Source: Delphinus delphis
Lineage: Eukaryota; Chordata; Mammalia; Artiodactyla; Delphinidae
Reading direction: 5' to 3'
Assembly (NCBI RefSeq): GCF_949987515.2
Contig: NC_082685.1
Span: forward strand, 30,458,168-30,522,167
DNA length: 64,000 nucleotides
Numbering within the stretch: the first letter of the stretch is position 1; each line of letters opens with the position of its first letter. Position numbers and translations under genes: made by a program. Below are positions 46,726 to 58,066 of the stretch, one piece after another. Under the pieces are notes generated by a model that was given only the letters and a program-made list of their open reading frames with translations, was not told the origin of the DNA and made no database searches.

Positions 46726-48770
46726 CTGCCTAGTCTGGTTTCTCTTCTACGTCTTAACCATTAATAAGTACCATCTTAGGCTACAAAACATTTTGCCAGT
46801 CGTCATGATTGGAAAATAAATTCACTATTCTTTTTCTCTTTAGCTGCCCTCCTATTGGTTTTTGACAGCAAAATTCCCATAACTGTATTGATGGTTTGAA
46901 GTTCACGTTGATGTAATCAACCCCCCCTCAATTGTTATTCAACAAATATTTTTCTCATTGCTAATTGACTGTCTACCTCCTTTATCGGAGTCCCTATTTC
47001 TCTTTTATTAACCACAAAAATCCCTAAATGCCCTCACTGAGGCTCAATAAATGATCTAATCTCCCATTTTACTAATGTATCAGGATGTTAAATTCAACTC
47101 TTCCTGTTGTCTTGAATTTTCTGCATAGGTTCTTGGCTGAGAATGACACAGTAGTTGCCAAACACTCCCTCATTCTAAAGACAGTTGCTAAACCAGCTAC
47201 ACAGGACTTGCAAAAGAGATGGCTCAAAACCAATTCTGCTAGCATAGGCTCATCACTACCTTTTGAATGTATAAGATATTGAAGTTTAAGAGGTCATGAG
47301 GGAATTCACTGGGGAGAAGAGTTGAAATACCGTTATGTCCTGTCCTTGTTCCTCACCTTATATTGTGTGAAAGACCTTTCAAAAGAACCCCAAGGAGTCC
47401 TTAATATATGTCCTTGGAGCTGGGCCTAAGGTTTGTCATGAGGTTCTTACCAGGAAAAGTCTGAAGGGAAAAGCTGTGCCTAGAGTGACCTGCACTAGGA
47501 GCAAACTGCCCCTCCACCAACAGCTGGAAAAGGTGCACATTTCCTGGGAAATAAAATGGTTCTCAAGATACAGTGTCAGTCTGGGACCATCTTAGGAACT
47601 GCGTGGAGGGCTGAAGTGACTCAGCAGAGAGGTGGACAATCAGGAGGCCAGAGGATGAGGGTGGAATTGAAAGAAGTCTTGCCTTGGATTACAGAAGTTG
47701 CCACTGGTGCTTCCCAGTGTGTGTATCTTTGAAAAACTCAACAAAAGATTCTTTTCTGAGAAACTCAACAAAAGAGACATGGAGCCTGAAAACTGTACAT
47801 CTACCTCAAGAGGATAAGGACAAGGGATGATAACTATTCCAGCCACATAGATTGAGAAATTTCCCTCTTTCTCCACTTTCCACTTTACTATACCCTGGAG
47901 GGATAAAAATAAATAGGGAGTGGGGGAACAGGTAAATAAGGGTAAGGGAAGAATGAATATATGTATCCCTCCCAACAGCAAGCTTCTAAGCCTGAAGTCA
48001 GCTTGAGCTGGGGAAGGAGAGACGATTATAAATTGAATGCCTTTGAGATTAAATATTATATTGTTTTGGACTATTCAGTTAGCAAAATAAGGCTACTCTT
48101 GGGAATTAAAGAGGTCAGAAAAGCAGTGGTACCCAACTGAGATTTTATCCAGATTATGAAAGAATGAGTCTAGGCATCCAGTTTAAGGGGCAGTGAAAGA
48201 AAGAATAAATTCACTACGTGACTTCACCCAGATCCAGATCATTCAATAAAACAATAACACTAAGATCTTTTAATATGGACCTCTTCAATTTCTCTCCTAT
48301 TCTCCTTGAAATTTTACTTGTCTGTTGACTTGTCCTTTCCTTATTTTCTCATGACTTACCAAAAAAAAAAAAAAAAAATCCTCCCTCCAGTAAGATAATT
48401 TTCACGAACTTCTTCCTCATGATCCTCATTTATACTCCAATTGATTTTTCTTTTGAATTTGATACTTCCTCATTTTCCATGACACTGCACTCCCTTTATT
48501 GCCCATTGTCATCATTTCTTAGTCTCCAGTTCTGTGGTTTTTTTTTTTTTTTCCTTTATCATCCTTTATGTTTTCTTTCCTTCTGTTCATAGTCTTTCTT
48601 TATGGCTCTCTCTATATATGTAGTTTTATATAACACCACTATTATTATAACTTCCATAGCTACACTTCCAGTTTTGGTGTTTTGCCTAGGTCTAAGTTGC
48701 AGAGTTTCAAAGGCCTGCAAGACATCTCCATATTTTTATCTCTAGGGTACTTTGTCTCTACTTAGTATTT
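46726..48770. other. Unique DNA
   Basis: No gene or named repeat recognised. An exact 15-bp word, AAACTCAACAAAAGA, occurs twice within 40 bp (47735 and 47762), a small local duplication. A-run at 48361-48378 and T-run at 48538-48552. Confidence 0.45.
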
Positions 48771-48779
48771 CTTTAATGA

Positions 48780-49020
48780 AATCCTATTCATCAATTAAGA
48801 GCAGCTCAAATGTCACTTACTTTGTGCATTCTTCTTCCCTTAGAGGAAAGTACATACAAAATTTCATTCTTCTGTGTAATGTACAAAACAGTTTTTTATT
48901 GGGCTGTTCCACTGCTAGGATCTCTCTGGACAACTACGGTGTTTTCTTTGTTTGTTTGTTTTAATTTTGTACCTTCCAAAGCACCTAACACAGTTCTCCT
49001 ACAATTAGAACATTCATGAT
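48780..49020 (+). repeat. Probable L2 LINE 3' fragment
   Basis: CAGCTCAAATGTCACTTACTT, GTGCATTCTTCTTCCCTTAG and, after a long gap, TACCTTCCAAAGCACCTAAC with ACAGTTCTCCTACAATTAGAA follow the L2 3' order (the caaatgtcac motif is typical). Confidence 0.5.
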
Positions 49021-49230
49021 CACTGCCAAATTAAACTGAAATAAAGATTTTGGGTAAAACAAATGAAGATGACACCTTGGAAAAGAGTCTGTTCAAATAC
49101 TTCAAAAATATGAAGCGGGTGTAGCCAGAATGTATAGAATAGAACCTAGGGGAAACTGATTATTCTTTCTGTATATTCTTATCAGTTTTCTTGAACATGT
49201 ATTTTTTAATATTTTTTATTTTCTCAAATA

Positions 49231-49752
49231 CAGTAGTCCTCTCTTATTTGCAGGGGATACATTCCAAGATCTTCAGTGGATGTCTGAAACTGTGGATCGT
49301 ACCTAACCTTATACGTACTATGTTTTTCCTGTACATACATACCTATGATAAAGTTTAATTTATAAATTAGGCACAGCAAGAGAACAACCAAATCGCCAGC
49401 ATCACTACTCTTGCATTTTGGGGGCATTATTAAGTAAAATAAGTGTTACTTGAACACAAGCACTTCAATATCATGACAGTCCATCTGATAACCTAAAGGG
49501 CTACTAAGTGACTAATGGGGAGAAGGCGCAGAACACATACAGAGTAGATATGCTGGGCAAAGGCATGGTTCATGTCCCGGGTGGGATGGAAGGGGATGGC
49601 ACAGGATTTCACCATGCTACTCAGAACGGCCAGCAATTCAAAACTTATGAATTGTTTACTTCTAGAGTTTTCGTATAATATTTCCAGGCCATGATTGACT
49701 GGGAGTAACTGAATCCAGAGAAAGCAAAACCATGGTTAAGGGGGAACTACTA
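49231..49752. mobile_element. Tigger-type (pogo) non-autonomous DNA transposon, MER44/Tigger7-like
   Basis: The left end CAGTAGTCCTCTCTTATTTG and the right end AACCATGGTTAAGGGGGAAC-TACTA are inverted copies. TA dinucleotides flank both sides (49229-49230 and 49753-49754), as expected for Tc1/mariner-pogo insertions. Internal words such as GGGATACATTCCAAGATC, ATACATACCTATGATAAAG and TTATAAATTAGGCACAGCAAG fit the MER44/Tigger7 group. No transposase frame is left. Confidence 0.85.
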
Positions 49753-50469
49753 TAAATTGGAAACACCTTGAGAATAGAGAGGTTTTACACAGCTGAATAA
49801 AAAGATCCTTGAGCTGAATTTTGGTCTCAGTATCCAGGATAGTAGGAAAATTCTAAACTTAGCCAAGGCAATGAGGGAATGAGAATTAGCCATACCTAAA
49901 ATGCACAAATATGTGTAAGATGCATATAGATATCAAGTACACATACATAAATGTGTCTGTATTTAGCACTCATGGGACTATATCTGCTTAATAAATTTAA
50001 TTTGGAATCACAAAGTGAAAATTTTGTTAGACATGTTCTTTCACAAGTGACTTACTGTAAAGAAAGAACCCAAAATCTTTTGTGTTGTAAAAAATGAGCC
50101 ATGGTCAGCTACCTATAGTCTCCTGAGTTCTGATTCCTGATTCTTGATTGCTTCCATGACAACCATGTCATTTCACTGCCAGAATATCTTATAAACAGTT
50201 AAGATGAATGGAAATATATTCATGCTCTCCCGAAATTAATTGTTAAGAAATAAAAGAGAGACAGAACTACAGTTATTCATTTAGTGAGCTTCATTCTACG
50301 TGGATAAAGAAGACTTTCCTGGCTAAGCTCTCTCCACATGGATCAACTTTGACATGCTATTTATTCTTACTTAGAGGTTGCCTGTGTCATTCTCCAGTTG
50401 TTTCACAACTGGATGTCTTGCTTCTTTCAGTAGAATATTAACTCTTACAACTTTAGTCTTGTATTTATT

Positions 50470-50605
50470 CTTTTTTTATTGAGTTCTTGCTATGTGCCAG
50501 GCACTGGTACTCATGCCCGTGTTGTGATTAGATTTGATCTTTACAAAAATCATTTTAAGATGAGGAAACTGAGGCACCAAACAGTTAAACAATTAATGTA
50601 TGTTT
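50470..50605 (+). repeat. MIR SINE fragment
   Basis: TTATTGAGTTCTTGCTATGTG, CCAGGCACTGGTACTCATG and AAGATGAGGAAACTGAGGCAC are the central MIR motif series, well kept. Confidence 0.7.
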
Positions 50606-50709
50606 AACTAAAGAAGAAGATGGGTTTAAAATAAGCTCTAATGAGCTTTTTAACTCATTTTTTACATTGCTTACTCTTTTCCTTCTTTGATGCTTCTTAA
50701 GGAATTTAT

Positions 50710-51197
50710 CATATTCTATTACTTATTGTGATAAATTGTATTATTGTTCTCAACTCATTACCCTTCTCTGTATCCATGTCTTTTGTTCTTTGTAAGTCCT
50801 CCATTAAAGGCAGAGTCGATTTTCTCACCCCCATTAATGTTGAGCTTGACTGTGTCACTTTTGCCAATGCAATATGGGATAAGTGGCAATGTGTCCAGAG
50901 CCTAGTCTTTAAGAGGCACTGGAGGTTTTTGCTTGCCCCTCTTATGCATCTGCCATCAGCAGGAGAAGAACATTCTTTGGCTAGCACATTGAATCAGGGA
51001 GAATGAGAGACACTTGGAACAAATCTTGATGCAATCTATCACCTTGTGTCAAGACAAGCAAAGAGCAAGCTAAGTCAGATTACACCTGCCTAGGCAATCT
51101 ACAGACAAGTAAGCAAGAATAAATTATTGTTTATAGGTCACTGAGTTGTGGAGTGGTTTGTTACCCAGTGTTACTGTGGCAATAGTAACTGATACAC
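50710..51197 (+). mobile_element. MaLR-type LTR relic
   Basis: The 3' part has the MaLR layout: AATAAATTATTGTTTATAGG, TCACTGAGTTGTGGAGTGG, TTTGTTACCCAGTGTTACTG and TGGCAATAGTAACTGATACA. Upstream, GAGCTTGACTGTGTCACTTTTG and ATTGAATCAGGGAGAATGAG are compatible. Diverged; subfamily unclear. The overlapping ORFs on both strands (50709-51006) carry no domain. Confidence 0.55.
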
Positions 51198-51589
51198 TCA
51201 AGATTATTCTTTGTGCTCATACCTAATTTCCTTTATGAGATAATATGAGTTGTTCAGAGTCCTCGTCAGTCTTCTCTTAGACCTCCAAAACAACTAATAC
51301 GATGTCTTGCAGGGTGTGAGTGTCCAAACAATGTTGAATGAATAAATGTATATCTTCTTTTCTATTTCCTAAAGTGTGCTGCTATGTAAGGATTGGTGCC
51401 TGACAATTAAAAATACATGAATCTCATGTAAGCAAAGATTCTATAAGATAAAATAATTTTTACTGGTTTCTCTACTCATGGTATTTGTCACTGGAGGATC
51501 CTAGAGTTTTCCTACTTAAAATGTCAATTTTCCAAGAAGTGAATCGTTTCAAAATACCAGTGTGAACTCTTTAGAAAGGCAGCTTTGTA

Positions 51590-51765
51590 TAGTCATAAGA
51601 ACACAACTCTAGCACGTTCTGTTACTATTGGGAATGCCAAGATGGGACAAATCCATTGACTTTATTGAGCCCAAGTTCTCATATGGAAAGTTGGGATAAG
51701 ATTATTAGTTCTCATGGAGTTTTTAATGAAGATTAGAATAAATGATATAGACAAATACCTATTTC
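51590..51765 (+). repeat. Possible MIR relic
   Basis: ATCCATTGACTTTATTGAGCC, CAAGTTCTCATATGGAAAG, GATAAGATTATTAGTTCTCA and GATTAGAATAAATGATATAG echo the MIR second half. Weak. Confidence 0.4.
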
Positions 51766-52008
51766 TAATTTAGAAATTACTATTTATTGCACACCTACTT
51801 TGTGTAATAAGGCTTCTACTCATTACTCACAGTATAATCATAGCACATTGTTCCAAAATGTCAATTTTACTTGATCCTATATAATATTTTCATAAACTTT
51901 ACAAATAAAAAAAATATATAAAGAAAATTTTCACATGCAGATGAATTCGGGGCTGGATTTTCTCTGACTTTAAGAAGTTTGATTCCTTCTTTATTAGTGT
52001 TTTGTGAA

Positions 52009-52398
52009 TGTATTAGTCTGCTCAGGCTGCTGTAACAAAATACTACAGACTGGATGGCTTAAATAATTGACATTTATTTTCTCACAACTCTAAAGGCTAG
52101 AAGACCAAGGTCAAGGTACCAGCAGGACTGGTTTCTGGTAAGGCCACTCTTCTGGGCTTCTTGATATGTTCTCACCTGGTCTTTTATTTATGTACACACA
52201 ATAAAGAGAGAGAGAGCAAGATCTCTGGTGTTTCTTCTTCTTGCAAGGACACCAGTTCTATAGGATTAGGGTCCCGCCCTAATGATTTAATTTAACCATA
52301 ATTACTTCCTTAAAGATCCTATCTCCAAATACAGTTAAATTGTGGGTTAGGGCTTTAACGTATGATTTTTGGGAGGACGCAGGTCAGTCCATAAAAGT
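52009..52398 (-). mobile_element. MaLR LTR (MLT1/MST-type), reverse orientation
   Basis: On the plus strand it reads TGTATTAGTCTGCTCAGGCTG, CTGTAACAAAATACTACAG, GACTGGATGGCTTAAATAAT, then CCAAATACAGTTAAATTGTG, GGGTTAGGGCTTTAACG and CAGGTCAGTCCATAA. This is the reverse complement of a MaLR LTR. It contains an AGAGAGAGAG run at 52206-52215. Confidence 0.85.
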
Positions 52399-52452
52399 AA
52401 GGTATGGTGGTTTTTTGAATATGTCCAAAAAGTCTTTGATACTCCTTTTTAA

Positions 52453-54019
52453 AAAATATCTATTGGAGTATAATTGCTTTACAATGTTGTGTCAGTTTCT
52501 GTTGTACAACAAAGTGAATCAGCTATACGCATACACATATCCCCATATCCCCCTCCCTCTTGCGCCTCCATCCCATTGTCCCTATCCCACCCCTCTAGGT
52601 GGTCACAAAGCACCAAGCTGATCTCTGCAGCTGCTTCCCACTAGCTATCTGTTTTACATTTGGTAGTGCATATATATGCCAATGCCACCCCCTCACTTTG
52701 TCCCAGCTTACCCTTCCCCCTCCCCACGTCCTCAAGTCCATTCTCTACATCTGTGTCTTTATCCCTGTCCTGCTCCTAGGTTCTTCAGAACCATTTTTTT
52801 TTTTAGATTCCATATATATGTGTTAGCATATGGTATTTGTCTTTCTCTTTCTGACTTACTTCACTCTGTAGGACAGACTCTAGGTTCATCCACCTCACTA
52901 CAAATAACTCAATTTTGTTTCTTTTTATGGCTGAGTATTATTTCATTGTATATATGTACAACATCTTATCCATTCGTCTGTTGATGGGCATTTAGGTTGC
53001 TTCCATGACCTAGCTATTGTAAACAGTGCTGCAATGAACATTGGGGTGCATGTGTCTTTGTAAATTATGGTTTTCTCTGTGTATATGCCTAGTAGTGGGA
53101 TTGCTTTATCATATGGTAATTCTATTTTTAGTTTTTTAAGGAACCTCCATACTGTTCTCCATATGGCTGTATCAATTTACATTCCCACCAACAGTGCAAG
53201 AGGGTTCCCTTTTCTCCACACCCTCTCCAGCATTTGTTGTTTGTAGATTTTCTGATGATGCCCATTCTAACTGGTGTGAGGTGATACCTCATTGTAGTTT
53301 TGATTTGCATTTCTCTAATGATTTGTGATGTTGAGCATCCTTTCATGTGTTTGTTGGCAGCCTGTATATCTTCTTTGGAGAAATGTCTATTTGTATCTTC
53401 TGCCCATTTTTGGATCGGGTTGTTTGTTTTTTGGATATTGAGCCTTCGTGAGCTGCTTGTATATTCTGGAGATTAATCCTTTGTCGGTTGTTTCGTTTGC
53501 AAATATTTTCTCCCATTCTGAGAGTTGTCTTTTCATCTTGTTTATGGTTTCCTTTGCTGTGCAAAAGCTTTGAAGTTTCATTAGGTCCCATTTGTTTATT
53601 TTTGTATTTATTTCCATTTCTCTAGGAGGTGGGTCAAAAAGGATCTTGCTATGATTGATGTCATAGAGTGTTCTGCCTATGTTTTCCTCTAAGAGTTTTA
53701 TAGTGTCTGGCCTTACATTTGGGTCTTTAATCCATTTGGAGTTTATTTTTGTGTATGGTGTTAGGGAGTGTTCTAATTTCATTCTTCTAATGTAGCTGCC
53801 CAGTTTTCCCAGCTCCACTTATTGAAGAGGCTGTTTTTTCTCCATTGTACACTCTTGCCTCCTTAGTCAAAGATAAAGTGACCATATGTGCATGGGTTTA
53901 TCTCTGGGCTTTCCATCCTGTTCCTTTGATCTATATTTCTGTTTTTGTGCCAGTACCATACTGTCTTGATTACTGTAGCTTTGTAGTATAGACTGAAGTC
54001 AGGGAGCCTGATTCCTCCA
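52453..54019 (-). mobile_element. 5'-truncated L1 (cetartiodactyl type), reverse orientation
   Basis: Holds the last part of ORF2 plus the 3' UTR. It begins (54019) at the point equal to about 29979 in the full-length L1. The cysteine-motif region is visible on the minus strand ([14 protein letters not shown] near 53205-53256). An uninterrupted 143-codon ORF2 piece lies at 53387-53818. A TSD of the TGATACTCCT-TTTTAA type flanks it (52438-52452 and 54020-54037, with a 2-base difference). Reversed, it begins TTAAAA, the L1 endonuclease site. Confidence 0.93.
52835..53818 (-). pseudogene. L1 ORF2 C-terminal fragment
   Basis: Part of the minus-strand L1. The main open pieces are 53387-53818 and 53128-53346, which include the region before and around the cysteine motif ([23 protein letters not shown]). 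Endonuclease and catalytic reverse transcriptase segments are missing because of 5' truncation, so no activity is possible. It has fewer breaks per length than the full-length copy, suggesting younger age. Confidence 0.85.
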
Positions 54020-54420
54020 TGATACTCCTCTTTTTAAGAGGTGATATTTAATTCTCCTCTTCTCGAGTGCAGTCTGGATTCATAACTTACTTCTAATGAA
54101 TAAAATATGGCAGAACTGATGAGACATTATTCCAAGAATAGGTTACAAAAAGGCTGCAGCTTCAACTTGCATGCTGTATCTTACTCTCACACTCTAGGTC
54201 TTACCCTCTTGGACTGTTTGATCCAGGAGAAGCCAACTGCCATAGAGACCCACATAATGAAGAACAGAGGCCTCTAACCAAGAGCCAGTGAGGTACTAAA
54301 GCCTGCCGACTACCATATGAGTGAACCTATAAGTGCATTCACCAGCCCCATTTAAACTTTGAGATAACTATAGCTACAGCTGACAGATGACCGCAACCTC
54401 ATAATTTCTAAGAAAGTTGT

Positions 54421-55529
54421 TCTAAGTACTGCCTGGTTTCTTTTTGCTCCTTACAGTAAAATGAGAGAGGAGAAAAATAAAGGAAAGGTCATTAAACTTG
54501 AAAGAAGCAGGACCTGATGGTTTTGAGAAATCTAAGACATTCCAGATAGCAAACAGTTCTAAAATTAAGCAATGGCTTCTCAGCAAAGCACATATATAGA
54601 CTGTTGCCAGGAAAACTAATCTAAAGGTGAAGCCAAGTGTGTGACTGTAAAATTATTTCATGAGGCCTCAGAAAAAGTTACAACAGTGCCTTGGAGTTCC
54701 TTTTAATCAGACAAAAGACTCAATAAAGCTATCAACTGAGTGTCTTGCAGATCCTCTCAATCAAACAATAGGAGTGCTAAGGAATCTTAAGGGCATTGTC
54801 CTTCAGGAGTCTCAGCAGAATCCTATGCTAAAGGATTATCTTGAGGAAACTGGAGGTTTGGCTATTCTCTAATAGACTGATCCTCTATAAGATTCACATA
54901 AATAAGATTTATAGAAGAATTATATATGCAAAAACATTGCCAGCTTGAATTGAAAAGGACAGAAACAATAGAAAATGAAAAGAAGGCTTTGGACCTCCAA
55001 AATTCTATCAGAAAGCAGGCTAAGAAAACTACTTAGCTGCAAATACATTCTATGTGTCGAAAAAAGGAAGGATGAGGGAGAACCAAGGGCCCAGATGGTG
55101 AAGCTGAGAGCCACGGAAAATTATTCCCAAACTCTGAGAACTTATCAATAAATATAAAAACAGTTGTCCAGCAGGATTTCACAATAGTTATGCACCAATG
55201 ACATTTCGTGCCTATTTTTACTTGTTTGGATCAGGAAAGCTCAGACTGGTTATCCTAAGTCTGTCCCAACATTATAGAGGTGTATGTACACTGTGTGTGT
55301 TGGCAGCAGATAATATATGCTTTTAGTTTCATAAGCAGAGGGAAACTGTACTCAAGGGGCCACAATTAGGGAATTAAATCTGAAGAGTCTTATCTGCACC
55401 TTGACTCAATTTAGATGGTAAAATTCCAGGTTTTCAGCTGAGGCTGCAATAGCATGAGACTTTGGGAGGCTTTGATTTGGGGTACGTATTTTGTACGTGA
55501 GATGAATGTAAATTGTATACTATGGAAGA
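54421..55529. other. Mostly unrecognised DNA
   Basis: No gene. The ORF 54660-54872 (70 codons) contains two related FNQT/LNQT words about 22 residues apart. It is possibly an old repeat with internal similarity; no family recognised. Confidence 0.4.
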
Positions 55530-56305
55530 CTTGGTGGTTTTACAAATGTATCCACAAATCTTTTGATACTTCATCTCTTTAAGAAGTGGAGCTTAATTCT
55601 CTTCTCCTTGAGTGTGGGCTTGTTGGGCTCTTTGGATGTCAGCAGCTTGTTTTTAATAAATAACATACAGCAAGAATGATGAGTTGTCACTTCTGAGATT
55701 AGGTTATAAAAAAGACTATCGCAGGCTTCCCTGGTGGCGCAGTGATTGAGAGTCCGCCTGCCGATGCGGGGGACGCAGGTTCATGCCCCGGTCCGGGAGG
55801 ATCCTGCGTGCCGCAGAGCAGCTGGGCCTGTGAGCCATGGCCGCTGGGCCTGCGCGTCCGGAGCCTGTGCTCCACAACGGGAGAGGCCACGGCAGTGAGA
55901 GGCCTGCATACCGCAAAAAAAAAAAAAAAAGACTGTGGCTTCTGTGTTGGGTATTTTTCTTGTTCTTGTGTTCTCATACTTTTCTTCTCAGATCGGTCAT
56001 TCCTGGGGAAGACAGCTGCTATGGAGAGGACCACATGGCTACAAACAGCCGCCTCATGGAATGGAAACCTTCAACAACCACATGAGTGAGCCTGGAAGCA
56101 GGTTTTCCATCCTCAGTTAAGTCTCCAGATGACTGTAGCTGTGGCTGATGTCTGACTGCAATCTCATGAAAGTCCCTGAGCCAGAATCAACAAGCTAAGC
56201 TGCTCCAGATTCCTGACTCTCAGAAACTGTGTCATATAATAAATATTTATTGTTTTAAGCTGTGAAATGTTGAATGTATTTTGTTATGCTGTAATAGATG
56301 ACTAA
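55530..56305 (+). mobile_element. MaLR-type LTR relic with nested SINE
   Basis: GGTGGTTTTACAAATGTATCC, TTGATACTTCATCTCTTTAAG, CCTTGAGTGTGGGCTTG, AGATTAGGTTATAAAAAAG, then (after the SINE) GACTGTGGCTTCTGTG, AGCTGCTATGGAGAGGACC, CACATGAGTGAGCCTGGAAG, GACTGCAATCTCATG, CCTGAGCCAGAATCAAC, and the 3' end ATAATAAATATTTATTGTTTTA, AGCTGTGAAATGTTGAATG and TAATAGATGACTAATATAG. Same group as the copies at 52405-54420 and 59320-59830. Confidence 0.75.
55724..55930 (+). mobile_element. CHR-2-type SINE nested in an LTR
   Basis: From GGCTTCCCTGGTGGCGCAGT to GCATACCGC plus 16 A's. The flanks ATAAAAAAGACT (left) and AAAAAAAAGACT (right) give an A-rich TSD of at least 10 bp. The TSD ends differ slightly, probably from later changes. 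Confidence 0.95.
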
Positions 56306-56334
56306 TATAGGGGAAAACTTAAAGCAATCCTGTA

Positions 56335-56665
56335 TAGGTAAATCTACTCATTCTATAGATAAAGCAGCTGAGGTATAAAAAATTTCCCAGGGCTTCCCTG
56401 GTGGCGCAGTGGTTGAGAGTCCGTCTGCCGATGCAGGGGACATGGGTTCATGCCCCGGTCCGGGAAGATACCACATGCCGCAGATCGGCTGGGCCCGTGA
56501 GCCATGGCCGCTGAGCCTCTGTATCCGGAGCCTGTGCTCTGTAATGGGAGAGGCCACAACAGTGAGAGGCCCAAGTACCGCAAAAAAAAGAAAAAAAAAT
56601 TTCCCAAACCACACAGCTAATAAATGGAAGGGTAAAGATTTGAATTCACATCTATGTGTCTCAGA
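56335..56665 (+). repeat. MIR SINE split by a CHR-2 SINE
   Basis: Left: TCATTCTATAGATAAAGCAG and CTGAGGTATAAAAAATTTCCC. Right: AAACCACACAGCTAATAAATG, GAAGGGTAAAGATTTGAATTC and ACATCTATGTGTCTCAG. Together they give the MIR core and 3' part in order. Confidence 0.7.
56390..56593 (+). mobile_element. CHR-2-type SINE with 13-bp TSD
   Basis: From GGGCTTCCCTGGTGGCGCAG to AAGTACCGC plus an A-rich tail. A perfect 13-bp TSD, AAAAAATTTCCCA, lies at 56377-56389 and 56594-56606. The B-box-like GGGTTCATGCCCC is intact near 56446-56458. Confidence 0.97.
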
Positions 56666-57239
56666 AGAAAAAAAAAAAAAAAAAGTAAGCTTTGTATAAA
56701 CAAAAATCAAAACATAAGGAAACCACAATCTTTTATAAAAATAATGTTTGGGCTGATACAGAAATTCCAGTAATTACATACAAAACTACCATCTGCTTAA
56801 GGAGTAACTAAGGTGTTGGGCAGGCAGAGGAATGTGCAAGAGATGCTTAAATCTATACACCACAGGGGCCAGGACATCTGGTAAAAAAAACAAAAAAAAG
56901 GTGAGCCATTCCTTCTCGATTCCAGCTTTCCCAATTATGTTAATTGTAACAGAACTTGGCTTCCTGGCAAAGCAGAGCTAGTGAGGCATTTGACACACTG
57001 TAGAATTTAAGTTCAAAAGTAAAACTGTTTAATGAATGCACACCCTACTCCTTATTCATTATGCAAAGTCGGGTTGTAGAGTTTTTCAATATGTGCTCTA
57101 ATTCCCTTTAAGAAACGTGATTCCACATTCCTCACATTAGTGCAGGGGGAAAAAAAAATATTCTGCTGGAAGATGCTTTGGGGTCAGTTAGAAATTCTCT
57201 GCTCTGTTTTTAAAAGGAAAATATAATCCCCTTTTCTCA
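56666..57239. other. Unique DNA
   Basis: Contains two A-runs (56669-56684, 56883-56900). No gene or repeat recognised. Confidence 0.45.
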
Positions 57240-57500
57240 GCTATTGTGTTTTCTTCTGGTGAGGGTTGATGGCTGTAAAATACAGCACCTCCCCTTCAAC
57301 TTTTCCATATAACTTGATTAGACAGGAATAATCTCTTATGCTTTCATGCACAAATTTAGGAGTGACCCAGAACAAACGAGTTTCCTTCATCACCATAGCA
57401 ACCAGGACTACGGGAAAATGCCACTCACTAGGCTATGCAAGTCAGATTTCATTCCTTTGATGTTAATTAACAAATTGCTTTCAGAAAATCAATGAGTTCC
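57240..57500. promoter_or_regulatory. Candidate non-coding regulatory block
   Basis: Free of transposon signatures. It holds CCATAGCAACC at 57393-57403 (an RFX/X-box-like half site), a perfect palindrome GTTAATTAAC at 57462-57471 (HNF1-like) and TATGCAAG at 57434. Sequence composition is balanced and words look unlike the decayed repeats around it. Function is inference; conservation across mammals has not been tested. Confidence 0.3.
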
Positions 57501-58040
57501 CCTGCTCCCCTCTAAATGTCTGTGATATATTTTTTAATATTTCCTAAAGTGATGCAGTGTCAGAATGGATGGGAGAGATAGGGAGCAAAACAGAACGCTA
57601 CCTTTTCCTGGTATAACACTTTGGCGATTAGGAACGCAATAGTGCATCGGGCCAAGAGGAGTATCCACTTGGACCTAATGGGCATTGAGACACAAACCTA
57701 AATTCATGTTTTCCTACTACACAAGTTCCCCTCCTCTTAGAAGATAGTGACTGTTCCCTTAGCAGAAAAAAAAAAAAGAAAGAAAAAGGTGTATGTGTTT
57801 GTGTGTGTGCGCTAAACAAAAGGTCTGTCACAAAAGTTGTAGAAACCTATATTTACATTCCTCTATTCTCCTAATCTGCTCCTGGGAATGGAAAATTTCT
57901 CAAGGGCAATTTGGTGATTTTTACCAAAAATCTTTAAGTACCCTTTCTCTCAGAAATTTGACTCCCAGAGAATTATCAGAAGGAGATATATACTCAGAGA
58001 ATGGTATATAGATAAATGTACATAGACAGTCTTCACAGTG

Positions 58041-58066
58041 ATATTTATTTATTTATTTATTTATAT
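58041..58066 (+). repeat. (ATTT)n run at the SINE tail
   Basis: ATTTATTTATTTATTTATTTAT directly before the reverse SINE body, i.e. a tetranucleotide expansion of its A-tail on the minus strand. Confidence 0.85.

Larger units (their letters stand above)
52405..54420 (+). mobile_element. MaLR-type LTR relic split by an L1
   Basis: Before the L1: GGTGGTTTTTTGAATATGTCC and AAAAGTCTTTGATACTCC. After it: AAGAGGTGATATTTAATTCTC, CTTCTCGAGTGCAGTC, GAATAAAATATGGCAGAAC, AGGTTACAAAAAGGCTGCAGC and GCCAACTGCCATAGAGACC. The flanks correspond in order to the better kept copy at 55530-56305, so this is one LTR interrupted at about 52453-54019. Confidence 0.65.

Noticed and set aside
54660..54872. 70-codon ORF with two similar NQT words as a repeat protein
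   Set aside because: Only two weak words, short length, and location between LTR relics; more likely an old non-coding repeat.
56390..56470. tRNA-like A/B-box sequence as a functional tRNA gene
   Set aside because: The B-box-like words belong to the tRNA-derived head of the SINE; no cloverleaf with an anticodon stem is kept.
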